From contig CM076140.1 of NCBI GenBank assembly GCA_038025085.1, positions 20,151,501 to 20,215,500 of the forward strand: 64,000 nucleotides of DNA. The letters are read 5' to 3'. This DNA is from Tetragonia tetragonoides. Lineage: Eukaryota; Streptophyta; Magnoliopsida; Caryophyllales; Aizoaceae. Positions 22,901 through 33,606 of the stretch are shown here, piece by piece. A program made the position numbers and the translations under genes. The notes below the pieces were generated by a model. The model made no database searches. It had not been told where the DNA came from and saw nothing but the letters and a program-made list of their open reading frames with translations. Each line of letters opens with the position of its first letter. Position 1 is the stretch's first letter.

Positions 22901-24034
22901 GTTTTCTGTTTTTTCTAATTGTTGCTTTTGTTTGAAAAAAAGAAGTATTTATGTCACCAAGAGCTAGATTCTTTTCCCTAGCTCTTTGTGATCAGTAGGA
23001 GCGATTAAAGTTAATTAGTTTAGCTTTTCTCCGAATTAGGTTGTCATGGGCTGTCATTAGACGTGTATTTATAGGTGCAGTTATAAGTCTGCTTTGAACT
23101 CTTATAATTTGACCTTCAACTTCTCGATGTTGTCTCGTGACATTACCAAACTTGAGTTTAGCCCAATTCTTTGAGAGCTTCTTCACAAGTTTAGTTTTTT
23201 GAACCAATTGAAACATTTATGATCCACTAGTTCTTGAACTCCAGGCTTTACGGACAAGTTGTTCATAATCTACATTCTTAATCCATGCAGACTCGAACTT
23301 GAAGGGGGGAGGGGCAAAGTTAACTTTATGATTAAGATGCAAAATAATAGGGCAATGATCTGAGGAACTAAAATTATGATGAGTAGTTTCCATAGAAGGA
23401 TAGAGAGTTATGCTAGAAGGAGCTGTTAATACTCTATCTAATCTTTCCATAACATTGTTTAATCTTGCTTTTTTTTTCCTCCAAGTATACATACTTCCAA
23501 CAAAAGGAAGATCAATAACATTATCTTTGAATTTAAATTCTAGCAATCTTTCAAACCTATTATGATGAGGTATAGTGCCTCCTAATTTTTTAGAGGCAGA
23601 ACATATTTCATTAAAATCACCCATTAAAACAAAGGGGCAAGAGAGAGAACTGCAATAATTAAGTAAATCTTCCCAGAACTGAGATTTATGAGCTAATTGA
23701 GCAGGGGCATAGCAGAAATAATTACCAAAGGGGGGGAATCATTGAAATCCTTAACAGATAGGGCAAGAAAGCGAACTTCTTTGAATAAAATAGTTACATC
23801 AAGCAAGTGACATTGCCAAAGAACCCAAACACCCCCAGAATAACCAACACAAGGGATAAATTCATAACTTGAAAAGCCAAATTGATGCACAAGAGCTGAA
23901 GAGGGTTCATATTGAACTTTGGTTTCAACTAAAGCAACCAAGTTCACTTGATGAATCTTACAAAACAATTTCACATCTTCATCAACATCTTTCCTACCCA
24001 CCCCTCTCACATTCCAAAAAGCAAATTTATTCAT
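19945..24034 (-). pseudogene. LINE ORF2: endonuclease, reverse transcriptase, zf-RVT, RNase H
   Basis: The endonuclease starts MNKFAFWNVRGVGRKDVDED with catalytic-type LVETKV, MGDFNE and SSDHCPI. The reverse transcriptase has FRPIILCSSIYKIISKIL, KLDMEKAYDRLDWEF, RQGDPLSPYIF and the catalytic FADDTMIF. The zf-RVT part has IWDLNIPPKVKIFLWKLC and CCFCNYHCEDKFHLFFGC. RNase H follows (MNFDCSK..., MAEAIGLREGVRMARSLG, IEGDNMAVIKAV); its first motif has C where the family has G. Frame changes occur near 23.73, 22.57, 21.58 and 20.92 kb, with stops at 23217 and 21289, so it is inactive. The enzyme would nick target DNA and copy its RNA there. Confidence 0.85.
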
Positions 24035-24083
24035 AAATAAACTATTTAGAAGGCATCAAACAGGCTTAAAGATAGGCTTAAAA

Positions 24084-25805
24084 TCAATTCCTTGCTCTCT
24101 TCAGAGAGCTAGAGGCTGAATCCATATTAACAGAAACACTGATCCTCCTGTTGGAAGTTTCAGAGTGAGCAGAGTTAGAAGATAGTGCTGCAGAAGTGCC
24201 CTCAACTTCCAACTGAGTGATCTGCTTAAGCAGAGAATTGTTAGACTGCATAGAGTGGAAGGAGCCCTCTGGAGTCACATCTTCAAAACCCTCACCAGGC
24301 TGGACATCAGAATCCATATTACCAAGCATGAGCAACTTTGAGGGAGTCCTGATCTCAGCAAGAGAAAGGTCCAGGCCCTCCTCAAGCTGCTTGAATGCAT
24401 TGGTAACTCGAACATCATCAGGAAACAGGATCTGCAAGGGCTTTGCCAGATTGGTTGAGCCACCAGGCAAACTGAGCAGACCACAAGTAGGACGAGAGGG
24501 ACCCTTCCCATTAGTAGAGAGAGGACAAGATTCAGGGGATTTCAACTGAATTCTCTCATCATTAGAGAGACCACCAGCCAGACTTAACTCAAGGACAGCA
24601 GCATCAAAGGCATTCTCAGGCAACACACTGGGTTTAATCATCAAACCCTTACCTTTCCCCATAATTTTCCCTGCACTGTTCTTAGAGAAACCAGCAGTAC
24701 CAGCATTGTGTTTGATAATTATAGTACTCACATTCTTAGAAACCAACCCCAGCATTAGCAGAACCACTATAACAGATTCAGAACCAGCAAAAATAGTCTC
24801 AGAACCACCATCCTTTTTATAAGAATTTATATTTCTCAGGTTGTTATCCTTAGACACAAACTTAGGCACAAATCTTTTGGCAGCAGTAAAATTCCCAGAG
24901 GACTTAGAATTAGCTGGGATCCATTCACTAGCTTTAGCAAGAGCCTCAGCAGCCTTAGCATCTCTAACAGATTTTTCAATAAATTTCTGATGCTCAGGAC
25001 AGTGATATAGGACCACTTCACTCACTCTATTAGCATTAGAGTTTAGAGGGCAAGCTACTAGCTTATGATCAACAGAACCACAACATATACATCCATCAAA
25101 AAAGCTCTCATACCAGACAGAATACCAGTGTGTACCAGTTTTTCTTGGAACCTTAGCAAAGGTCTTTAAAGGTTTAGTAATTTCAGAATTGATACAAATT
25201 CTAGCAAATCTCAACCCTTTCTTAGCAGAGGTAAAATTCTCATGTTTCACATAAGTTCCCAACTCATTAATCTTGAGAAAAGCCATCACAACTTCTAAGC
25301 TAAGAAGCTCAACAGGATATCTAGGGATTCTTATCCAAAAATCAGCGTGATTAAGTTTCTTAGTGACAGGATTGAAGTTACCCTCCCAAGGCATAAGAAT
25401 AAGTAGTTGATTAGCAACATGATATGGTCTCTCTCTCCAATCTGCCAATCTATCTTGAGAACTAGCAAACTTAAACATGTACCACCCATTTCCTAAATCA
25501 TGATAGTGAACTTCATCTTTTATGAATTTTCAGTCATTGTGAGTTTTAGACATTATAGCCTTATAGTCAGCCTGGCTACCTAACATTTTTCCTAGCAAAC
25601 TATTATCATTAAAGGACAGCATATCCTCAACAACCTTAGCAATGTTCTCCATCACAAAACCAGCAGGCAAAGAAGCAGATAAGAAATCAAACTTAGCATT
25701 ATTCATATAGGATTCAGCATCAATAGAATTCGAGTCATTCAGATTAGGATTCTCAGTTTCAGAAGTAATGTTCACTGGATTTTCCATAATCGGAATATCC
25801 TCCAT
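24084..25805 (-). pseudogene. LINE ORF1 (DUF4283-type, CCHC zinc knuckle), one nonsense codon
   Basis: The frame opens at an ATG (MEDIPIMENPVN) and stays in one frame to 24084, which would give about 573 residues. One TGA at 25530-25532 interrupts it after KTHND. The following residues (KFIKDEVHYHDLGNGWYMF) continue the DUF4283 RNA-binding fold, whose later part is PWEGNFNPV and FWIRIPRYPVELLS. The knuckle is CICCGSVDHKLVAC. ORF1 proteins coat LINE RNA. A TGG-to-TGA change is the simplest explanation, because tryptophan fits the context. The C-terminal third is low-complexity and Ser/Leu-rich. Confidence 0.8.
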
Positions 25806-26436
25806 TACTACAGTTCTGAAGCTTTTAGAATTCATAAGAGAAAAGAGCAAGATGCAGAAAATTTGACTAAGATAAAATTTAAGAGAGAGATAAGGAAAAT
25901 GTGCAAGTAAGAACCTACAAGGTCTGAGCCTTATATAGCCGAGAAAGGGACTTGTAAACCAGTTAAAAAAACTGGAAAGAGGGCTTCTTACCATCATAAA
26001 CAGTAACCAGTTGGAGAGGCAACAGTGCTGAAGAGCTAAGAGCTCTAGGCTTCGGGTCTCAGTGATGGAAGAAAATTGGGTATGACCCCAATTCGCCTCC
26101 AAAATGAGATCAGGAACAGTGGTAACATTAAATGCTCCAAAGTACCACTTTTGGGCTTCAGAGAACAAAGGCAATAAAATATGGATTTTATCGGTCAAGG
26201 AACCAAAGAACAGATTAGACCAACAACCTCAAAATCTGGAGAGAAGGCCAACACACCCCACCGGGAAAAATCTCGCGAGCATAGTAAGAGAGGCAATAGT
26301 ACACCAATCATCACACAGAACCACCAACATAGGCCACGTCGACCTAAACAACCACAACCCCAGAAAAAATACTTGCAAGGGGTACACCGAGCACACCAAA
26401 AGGGAGAGAGAAGGTACCAAATATGAACAATACTAG

Positions 26437-29340
26437 TTGAATATACCCATTTCCCCTCTTTTACTGTTTTTTTTCTTTTATTGGGCTTTACAACACTCCC
26501 TCGTCAATCATCACTTGTCGGCTTTTCCTGACCTGCTTCCTACTCTTCCCATACCTTCTATATTCAAAAGGGATGGGAACCCATACCTCTCAAATCCTTT
26601 CCGCAATATTTCCGTACCTTCTAGATTCACGGGGCTTACTTCTCAGATGTAAGATTTCCAAGCTCTAATCTTTCTTCACAAATTTGGGAAAATGGGTAAA
26701 GGTAACCCAATGACAGCCAAATAAAACTCCAGTTGTAAGCTTTTCCTTCTCTATTTTCATCCCTTTCTTGTTTTCTTTTTTCACTGTTTTTCTAACTCTT
26801 TCTCTGTCCGTGTCAGCCATGGATGATCTGCAGGTCAGATTTTTCTTTTGGTTTTCATTTATTCACCTTCTCTCTTGCTCTTATGTCTCTGTAGGTCGAG
26901 GTTCATTCATTTTTAATTTTTTTTATTGATTTCTCGCAACTTCTTCTGAATCACCTCTTTTTCATTTGATTTATATTATTTATTGTATTATTTTTAGAAG
27001 GCCAGTTGATCAGTTTTTCCCTTTTGTCTTCCAGAGATAGATTGCCTTTCATTGCATTTCTATTTGCAAAGGCGAGCCCGACCCAAACTCCGTCAAAGCC
27101 ATTGCTCCCTCGAATGTTCACTCTTGCTCTTTTTCTTAATTTAATGTTGATATTTATTTCTTTGTCTGTTTTTGTTATTTGAAGTTGAAGCTATCATTAT
27201 TTAGGGATTATTTAAATTTTTAAATTAGGATATGCATTCATCTGCGGTAGGCACAAAATTGGGGATTTAGCATAAATGATGTTTAGTGTCGTACATGAGA
27301 TTCTTTTGTTTAGCTAGAACTGGGTGTTTATTTGGTAGGATTTGTTCATAGGGGAAAGAAACAGGTGCATTGCCATACTAATTCCCACTCTATTTTTCAT
27401 TACTTTTAATTCAATTTTCTCTTATTTTTAAGGTTGTCGCGTTTGTATAACATTTGGTCATTTGGACGCTACTTTTGAATGAGATTTCGCATGGATTTTT
27501 GCTTCAACTGTTCACCCTTGGCTACTAAATTGTAAATATATATCACAATGATGAACAAGTGCACAACCTCATTGGTGGCTTGCCCATCCTTCCTCTCAAT
27601 CTTTCTTAGCCTTTTGTAATTCTCATCAATTGGGCATGAGGTGGACTATATCTTGCAATGAAATGAAAGACCCTTGATTTCATCTGGTTAAGTTCTCGAT
27701 GTTTCATCATGATGCATTCGCCTTCAATTTAAGCCTCAGTTATCTTCAGTTTCAAAAAGACCTAAAAAGATGCAATGTTCCCTACAATCCCCAAATTCAA
27801 TTTAGCTTTTAGTCAATCATTTTGATGTCAAACCACGATAAATATGTTGTCAACTATGCTCCCGGAAAATTTTTGGCAAAAGATGGAACCTGAGTGACTC
27901 TAAGATGCTGTCAATATCTTAATTGTAACTTATATAGCCTTTTTTTTCTTTTTATGGGATGGTTAGCTAGCACTGCGCCACCACCTAACAATATTTATTC
28001 TTTAGTTAATCAAATTCAAGATAATCCTTTCAAATTCTCTTAGAATTGGAACTTATGAAAATTTATACTCCATTAATTCCTTCTTTATTTTACAAATTAA
28101 AATTGGGGATACAATTGCTTGAGAGTCAGCCCCAAAGACATGATTTGACTTGGACCTGAGTAAACTGCTTTATCAGTTATAATATTTTCATCCTCTTGTT
28201 AGCACATTATCATGTCAATGTCACTTCTTTATTGTAACATGAGTATTGCTCGAGTTTTCAGAAAACTATATCATGAATAAGGTTGCAGAGAAACCTATTT
28301 AAAAATACAGGTCTCCTCTAAACCCTTGCTTATTGAATTAATGGAGCTATCCATTTTGCTGCAGTATATTTGGTTACCAGCTATTAGTCTGGCGTTAAGC
28401 CTGAGTCAGGAATAGATGGAGAATGCCACTGAATGTTTTAAGCCCAAATTTAGAATTTGATTAGCAACAATGACAGTAGGGTGCTCAGGAAGCAATGACT
28501 TAAATAGCATCATTTGCATGCTTTTCTCCTCAATGGCTTTAGCCTCAGTGACCCAGCACTCCTTCAACCAATGCGATGTTAAGCATGCATATCTGTTATT
28601 CGAGACATTCGGCATGAGTGACTTTAGACCATAAATGTCCTTTTTGGCCCTTAGTTCTTACACACAAAGCTTCTAAGTCTCCTGAACTCTTTATTAGCCC
28701 TTGCATACTATGTTGTTGAGGCTTCTAGCTTGTTGAAGAGATTATCAAGAATAACATTTATGCTTCCAATAATTGAAATTTGAAATTTGAAGGTAGGGTT
28801 ATTAACTTTTTCTAACTATCACTAATGTTTGGAGTTTAGGGAAGTTCAGCCCATATCCATGCATATAGTCTTCTATTCAAATTCTTATTTTGACGTGATA
28901 TTTTATTCAATGCAGGAGACCATTAGAATTTCCAACACCAAGCAATACCTTTCAGTGTGTCATTTGTCAAGTACTTCTCCAACATACTTGTGTTGATGCA
29001 TTCTAACGTGAAAATGCAGTGTCTTTTGCAAACTGCTTATCATGTGGAGTGAAAATATTATGGTGAGAAGTGGTAGCTAGCCCGCTTCTTAGCTTGGAGA
29101 GTTTGGTTTCGGCGCAACTCATGGGTGTTTTAAGTGAGGACAACTTTGGATCTGGTTGTCCAGCAACACAGCAATGCAAAGTGCATGCAAGCTCCTTCTT
29201 GTACCCTAGCCTTGGTGGCAAACTATAACTTTTCCCTGTAGTAAATTCATGAAGACCAACGTTGACGCTCATGTAAATGAGGTAGGCTGGATTCGATTGG
29301 AAGTTATGGAACATCACTTGTGTGATGTGGTCTTTGTAGG
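26437..29340. other. Noncoding body between LINE and Helitron end; possible Helitron interior
   Basis: About 2.9 kb of AT-rich sequence. Short ORFs have no recognised family. GT/AG-like spacing around ctgcaggtcag (near 26830) suggests an exon edge, but no product can be named. It may be Helitron cargo because a Helitron 3' end follows at 30229; the 5' end (TC) was not located. Confidence 0.35.
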
Positions 29341-29720
29341 TTGTCTCCGAATAGCTCTCCGCTTGCTATCCTGATTCAGTGGGTTCATCCTCCTGAGAAA
29401 TGGATCATGCTAAACTGTGACACAATTTTGGACAGCCACAATCAAGTGTTTAGTATTGCAGGGGTGTTCAGAGCGCATGATGCAAGTTGGATACGAGGAT
29501 ACCGTAATAAGGTTACAAGTCTTAGAACTCAAGGTGTTGTTGTTGCAGAGCTGATCTCAATTAGGAAGGTCTCCACAACTGGTCTTGGGTCCAAATTGAA
29601 TCAGATTCCTTTAAAGCCGTGGATTTGCTGAACAAAGACAATTACTAAACATTATCTATTGCCTATGGTCTTGGAGTGCGGGAAGCTTATGGAGCAAGTG
29701 AAGATTGTCCAATGCTATAG
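29341..29720 (+). pseudogene. RNase H-like (RVT_3) fragment
   Basis: The frame reads IQWVHPPEKWIMLNCDTILD, then IAGVFRAHDASWIRGYRNKV, VVVAELISIRK and, after a one-base shift, WSWVQIESDSFKAVDLLNK. This is the pattern of plant RNase H domains found at LINE ends and in stand-alone genes: a D in NCD, an E in AEL and a D in ESDS. No reverse transcriptase precedes it, so it is an isolated fragment, perhaps captured by the surrounding Helitron. Confidence 0.55.
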
Positions 29721-30198
29721 AAAAAGAATCTACTGGAAGATGTTTTGGCACATGATGCGTTGAAAACTTTTGACTTTTGTAATGCACCTATTATTCTAGA
29801 TTCAGTTCCATTGGCATGTATTACTGCTTATGGCACAGATTATAGTGGGTTTCTTCACTCACTGCTTATAGTTACATAATTTTAAGGTTCTATTTTCATC
29901 CACAAAAATAAAAAGCTCTTCACTTGGGATACATAATTAACATTTGCTAGGAAACAAATAATTTGCATTTTCCGGCATCTGTCTCGTATAAATTTTTAGC
30001 AGTTATTTTCGTTAGTTGGAGTTGGGATCTTACACAGATTATTTATGTATTATGCTAATCTTTTAAGCCCATAGTTTGCAAACACGTAAATAGTCACGAA
30101 AGGCAGAGAATGTTGTCCATTACCGTTGAGAAGACATGGATTGAAGTTCAAAGACGAAGTTTTCAAAGGAACACATCACTAATGATAATCATCTTAGG

Positions 30199-30230
30199 TC
30201 GCGTGCATCGCACGCGATCCAACAACTAAT
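30199..30230 (+). mobile_element. Helitron 3' terminus (hairpin plus CTAA)
   Basis: A perfect 8-bp stem TCGCGTGC/GCACGCGA with loop ATC (30199-30217) is followed 8 bp later by CTAA (30226-30229) and a T. That is the CTRR|T ending used by Helitrons, and hairpins with a GTGCATCGCAC core are common in plant families. The element would extend leftward; its 5' TC end is not identified, and a RepHel helicase is not seen, so it would be non-autonomous. Confidence 0.6.
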
Positions 30231-30803
30231 ATAATATATTGTGCGACTAACTTATACAACTTGCTCCCTGTCACAGTGGTTAGGGAGTTAAGTGAGAGTC
30301 ATTTCCACGCCCATGACGCGGTCCTCTGCCCAACCATATTCACCTCAACCTTTAGCTTTATTTTTCACTTCTTTTTTTTTTGTTAAAAAAAAGAACCCAT
30401 CATCCTACTTAATTCAATAACAGAAAATATGAGATAATATCAAATTTCTATCATTTTCTAATCATCAAGTATGAATTTTTAACCTCAATCTGTATATGTT
30501 TTATTGTACTACTATTTTGGTTGGACTCTTCTATTCTTTTTATATATATTAAGGAAAAATTAAATACAATTGACAATATAACTCTTCATAGTTTAGATGT
30601 TTTCTCTATGAAAGTGTCAATAATTAGCTATATTTAGTTTGGACTCCATAAATGATGGTTTTGCCTCTTTAAAAGAGTACACAGTATTAGAGTACACAGT
30701 CACTTTTTTTTGGGTACGTAATAATGAGTTATTTTAATTTTCTTTTCTAGTATAAGATTCGGCCCCTCTACTTTCGAAATCCCGGTTTCGCCCTAAGTAC
30801 AAT

Positions 30804-31453
30804 GAAGTGCCTATACAAATTTGTTGAGGATGTGAACGAAGCATTTTTCAAAGAATACCTAAGGCGGCCAAACGACGACAATACTGCACGGTTACTTCAA
30901 ATAGGTGATGCGCGTGGCTTTTCAGGCATGCTTGGATCATTGGATGACATGCATTGAGAATATGGAAGAATTGCCCAGTTGCTTGGAAAGAAATGTTCTA
31001 ATGAGGTGATCATGCTTATTCGACCATTATGCTTGAAGCAGTGGCTTCAGCTGAACTCTGGATATTACATGTATATTTTGGCGTCCCAGGTTGTAACAAT
31101 GACCTTAACGTGTTAAACCAATCTCCATTTTTTGCTGAAGTTTTGCAAGGGCATGCTCCACAGGTTCAATTCAAAGTAAATGACAAAAATTATAATTTGG
31201 ATTACTACTTAGCTGATGGAATTTACTCTGAGTGACCAAGTTTGTGAAAACCATCTCAATGCCACAAAGACCAAAGAAGGCGTTGTTCGTGCGAGCTCAA
31301 AAAGCGTGTAGAAAGGACATTGAGCGAGCCTTTGGGGTGCTTCAATCTCGTTGGGCAGTTATACGTACACCTACTCGTGCTTGGCATGTACACAAGCTTA
31401 AAGACATCATGCTTGCGTGTATTATAATACACAACATGATTGTTGACGATTAG
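30804..31453 (+). pseudogene. PIF/Harbinger DDE transposase, C-terminal part
   Basis: It continues the fragment at 19385-19721: MKCLYKFVEDVNEAFFKEYL, GSLDDMH followed by a TGA where the family has Trp, then IMLEAVASAELWILHVYFGV, GCNNDLNVLNQSPFF, YYLADGIYSE and, after a frameshift, KDIERAFGVLQSRWAVIRTP. The three acidic positions of the DDE_Tnp_4 fold (DDMH, ADGIY, ERAF) are still readable. At least two frameshifts and two stops make it inactive. Confidence 0.85.
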
Positions 31454-32139
31454 AGACCTATCTGCCTTATTTCGACCATCCACCTGAAGCCACACTACCA
31501 GAAGGTGGTACTCAAGGGACAAATGATACGGATTTGACGATATGTACATGCAAATGACAACTACGATTCGTGACACAAATGCTCATCGTGCGCTACAGCT
31601 GACCTCAATACCAGGAATAATTAATTTAAGGGTTTATATTTAATATTTAATATAATGGTGTAATGTTAAGATTATGTGTATTTCTCTTTTATTTACTATA
31701 TTTGTAATGTTTCAATTAGATTATTCGCATTTATATAATTATTATTATTGTAAGTACAAAATTAGTCCCCTTTAATAAGTAAAATATTTTTTATTACAAG
31801 TAAAACCAAATAAAGGAATCTTGGAAAAAAACATCCGGAAAAAAGTTATTCTTCCTATTATTATTAAAAACATAATCCGAAAAAAAATTATTTTTTATTG
31901 AACAATTTATATTCATCCGAATTTAACGCTAATGATAGTACATAAAATTTAAATAAGTGTAATAGTTTTTTTGGATTAAGATGTTATAAAAATCTTATGG
32001 GGTAGATGGGTGGAGCTTTTTAAGCAACTTAGGAATAATTGGGTGTTTGCTTATTTTGCAAGAGGTGTGCTAAAAAGTGAGGTGGCAAATTGAATAGTGT
32101 TTTAAGCAACATTAGAGTGTGTTACCATTAAGGATGCTC
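31454..32139. other. 3' noncoding part of the Harbinger element
   Basis: AT-rich 3' region ending with the inverted terminus at 32139. Decayed coding just after 31453 (RPICLISTIHLKP-like) gives no firm domain. Confidence 0.5.
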
Positions 32140-32151
32140 TAGCGAACCCGC

Positions 32152-33594
32152 TGATAGGCCCGCAAGTGCACGGGTATATCGAAGTAGTAAAATATCGAAC
32201 CACAAGGAGCTACCGATTTCAAATATTAAGTTTTCTCAAATTCAACAAGCTAAGCGATTAGAAGTTTTGGTTTTTGCAATCATCAACTAGGAACGCAATA
32301 TAATAATGGATATATCAAAAATAAAGGTCTAGGATTGACTTCACCTCAATCTATAATTCCTTGATGCAAACAATAAGTCTAACTAGCATGTAGAAGCGAA
32401 CATATAAGCAATGACGAAATTCTAAGACACCAAGAACCCTCTCTCGACAGTTAAAGGATACACTTAAAATAACCAAATTCCTATTCTCATGGAATAAAGC
32501 TAAATCAAGAGCATTAAGAATACTACAATTCCAAAGCATCCCAAGACTTTCTAACCTACTCTCGTGATTAGGCAACCTTGTCAATTGTTTGAGTTCCGAC
32601 AACTAACAAGTTTCTCTCGAACATGAGTTAATCGTCGAACAAATAAATAAGCACACAAACAATTGATCGCATCAATATTCTAAAACATGCTAATCAAACA
32701 AATTAGGGCATCAAGGAACCAAGCTTTGGCTACATCAATCCTAGATGGGGAATTTAGCTACTCATGATATTCAAGAACAACAAGCAAACAATGAAAACTA
32801 AATTAAGCACGATTGAACTAGAATTCAAGAACAAAATCAAGAACATTCATAAACTAAATTGAAATTAAACTAAAAGAAGTAGAGAGATGGGAAGAGAAAG
32901 TAAGGATTAGAAATACCCAAAAATGCTCCAATTGAAGGTAATCAAGAACTTGAACAAACTTGAAAGTGCAAATTCCAATCTTCAAATGACAAAATAAAGC
33001 TAGTATTTGATTATATTCTAGAAAGCATAAAAGTGTTTGAGAGAATATGGGGTGATAAGAGATGATCAAAGAGATGAGTTCTCTCTCCTTTTATAACCCC
33101 CAAAATATCTCTAGTCGGATCCAAGTGAAAAGCCAAAGGAATGGCAAAGGCCACGACTTGAAATCTCGATTTTCGGCAGGTTGCATGGTCGTGCGGAAAA
33201 TATGAAGGAAAGTTGCATGGTCGTGCAACCCTTCTTGAGCTCACTGACTTACTTGCATGGTCATGCAAGGTTTAGCCTTCGAACTTGCATGGTCGTGCAA
33301 GTGCAATTTTGCCTTGAACTTCAATTTTGCACTTCTCTTCTCGCTTGGCTTTTTCTAAGGCATCTTCCTCGACTTCTTCTTTGACGATTGCGACTCCAAA
33401 TCATCTCCAAAGTCTCTATCAAGCCTCGGGGTCTCAAAATGTCCTAAAAATATATCAAAACACAAACATACCCCAAGTAGTCATCCTTATCAAAATAATT
33501 ATAAAATTTCATAAAGAAACGATATAATTATCATGAAACCAATCAAATGAGTGCGTTTATCACATGAATAATAGCTTAATTTACGCACTCATCA
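32152..33594 (-). repeat. 3' LTR of the Athila-type element
   Basis: 1443 bp. Its TATA box (GGTTATAAAAGG, 33087-33098, minus) sits below four copies of a TTGCATGGTCGTGC motif at 33181, 33213, 33253 and 33285. It adjoins the polypurine tract at 33595-33606. Confidence 0.9.
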
Positions 33595-33606
33595 AACTCC
33601 CCCAAG
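33595..33606 (-). promoter_or_regulatory. Polypurine tract
   Basis: The minus strand reads AAGCTTGGGGGAGTT directly before the 3' LTR. In the family this is where plus-strand DNA synthesis begins. It fixes the orientation together with the PBS on the other side. Confidence 0.75.

Larger units (their letters stand above)
19836..26421 (-). mobile_element. Full-length L1-type LINE (6.6 kb) with RNase H
   Basis: It is flanked by perfect 15-bp duplications TATGAACAATACTAG (19821-19835 and 26422-26436). The poly(A) tail appears as 23 T on the plus strand (19836-19858). Read on the minus strand: 5' UTR (26421 to about 25806), ORF1 (25805-24084), a 49-bp gap, then ORF2 with endonuclease, reverse transcriptase, zinc-finger-like RVT region and RNase H, ending near 19945. 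This is the plant L1 clade layout. Perfect duplications suggest modest age, but ORF2 has several frameshifts and stops. Confidence 0.93.
19722..30795. mobile_element. hAT-like element, 11.07 kb, splitting the Harbinger transposase
   Basis: The left end is CAGGGGCGAAGCC. The right end read inward is TAGGGCGAAACC. 8-bp flanks actacaat (19714-19721) and agtacaat (30796-30803) differ at one base, as expected of a hAT target duplication. No hAT transposase was seen. The size is explained by nested guests: a 6.6-kb LINE (19836-26421) and a Helitron-like end at 30229. Both flanks are consecutive parts of one transposase (VVERHYN, then MKCLYKFVEDVNEAFF). Confidence 0.7.
16175..32139 (+). mobile_element. 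PIF/Harbinger DNA transposon, interrupted by nested insertions
   Basis: The ends are inverted: AGGCATCCTTATTGGT on the left and, read inward from the right, GAGCATCCTTAATGGT. Three-base flanks are TAA on the left and TAG on the right, close to the TWA duplication expected of this superfamily. Between them lie, in the same direction, an ORF1-type Myb/SANT-like protein gene (16652-18440) and a DDE transposase in two pieces (19385-19721 and 30804-31453). Removing the 522-bp MITE and the 11.07-kb hAT-like insertion leaves about 4.4 kb, a usual size. Multiple stops show that it is dead. Confidence 0.75.

Noticed and set aside
28406..29317. Minus-strand ORFs of 69 and 104 residues as genes
   Set aside because: No domain, no splice-supported extension and no start context; they lie in noncoding element DNA.
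33181..33300. Spaced TTGCATGGTCGTGC words looked like a CRISPR-type array
   Set aside because: Spacing is irregular, the words are palindromic U3 motifs, and the same block occurs in both LTRs of a plant retrotransposon.
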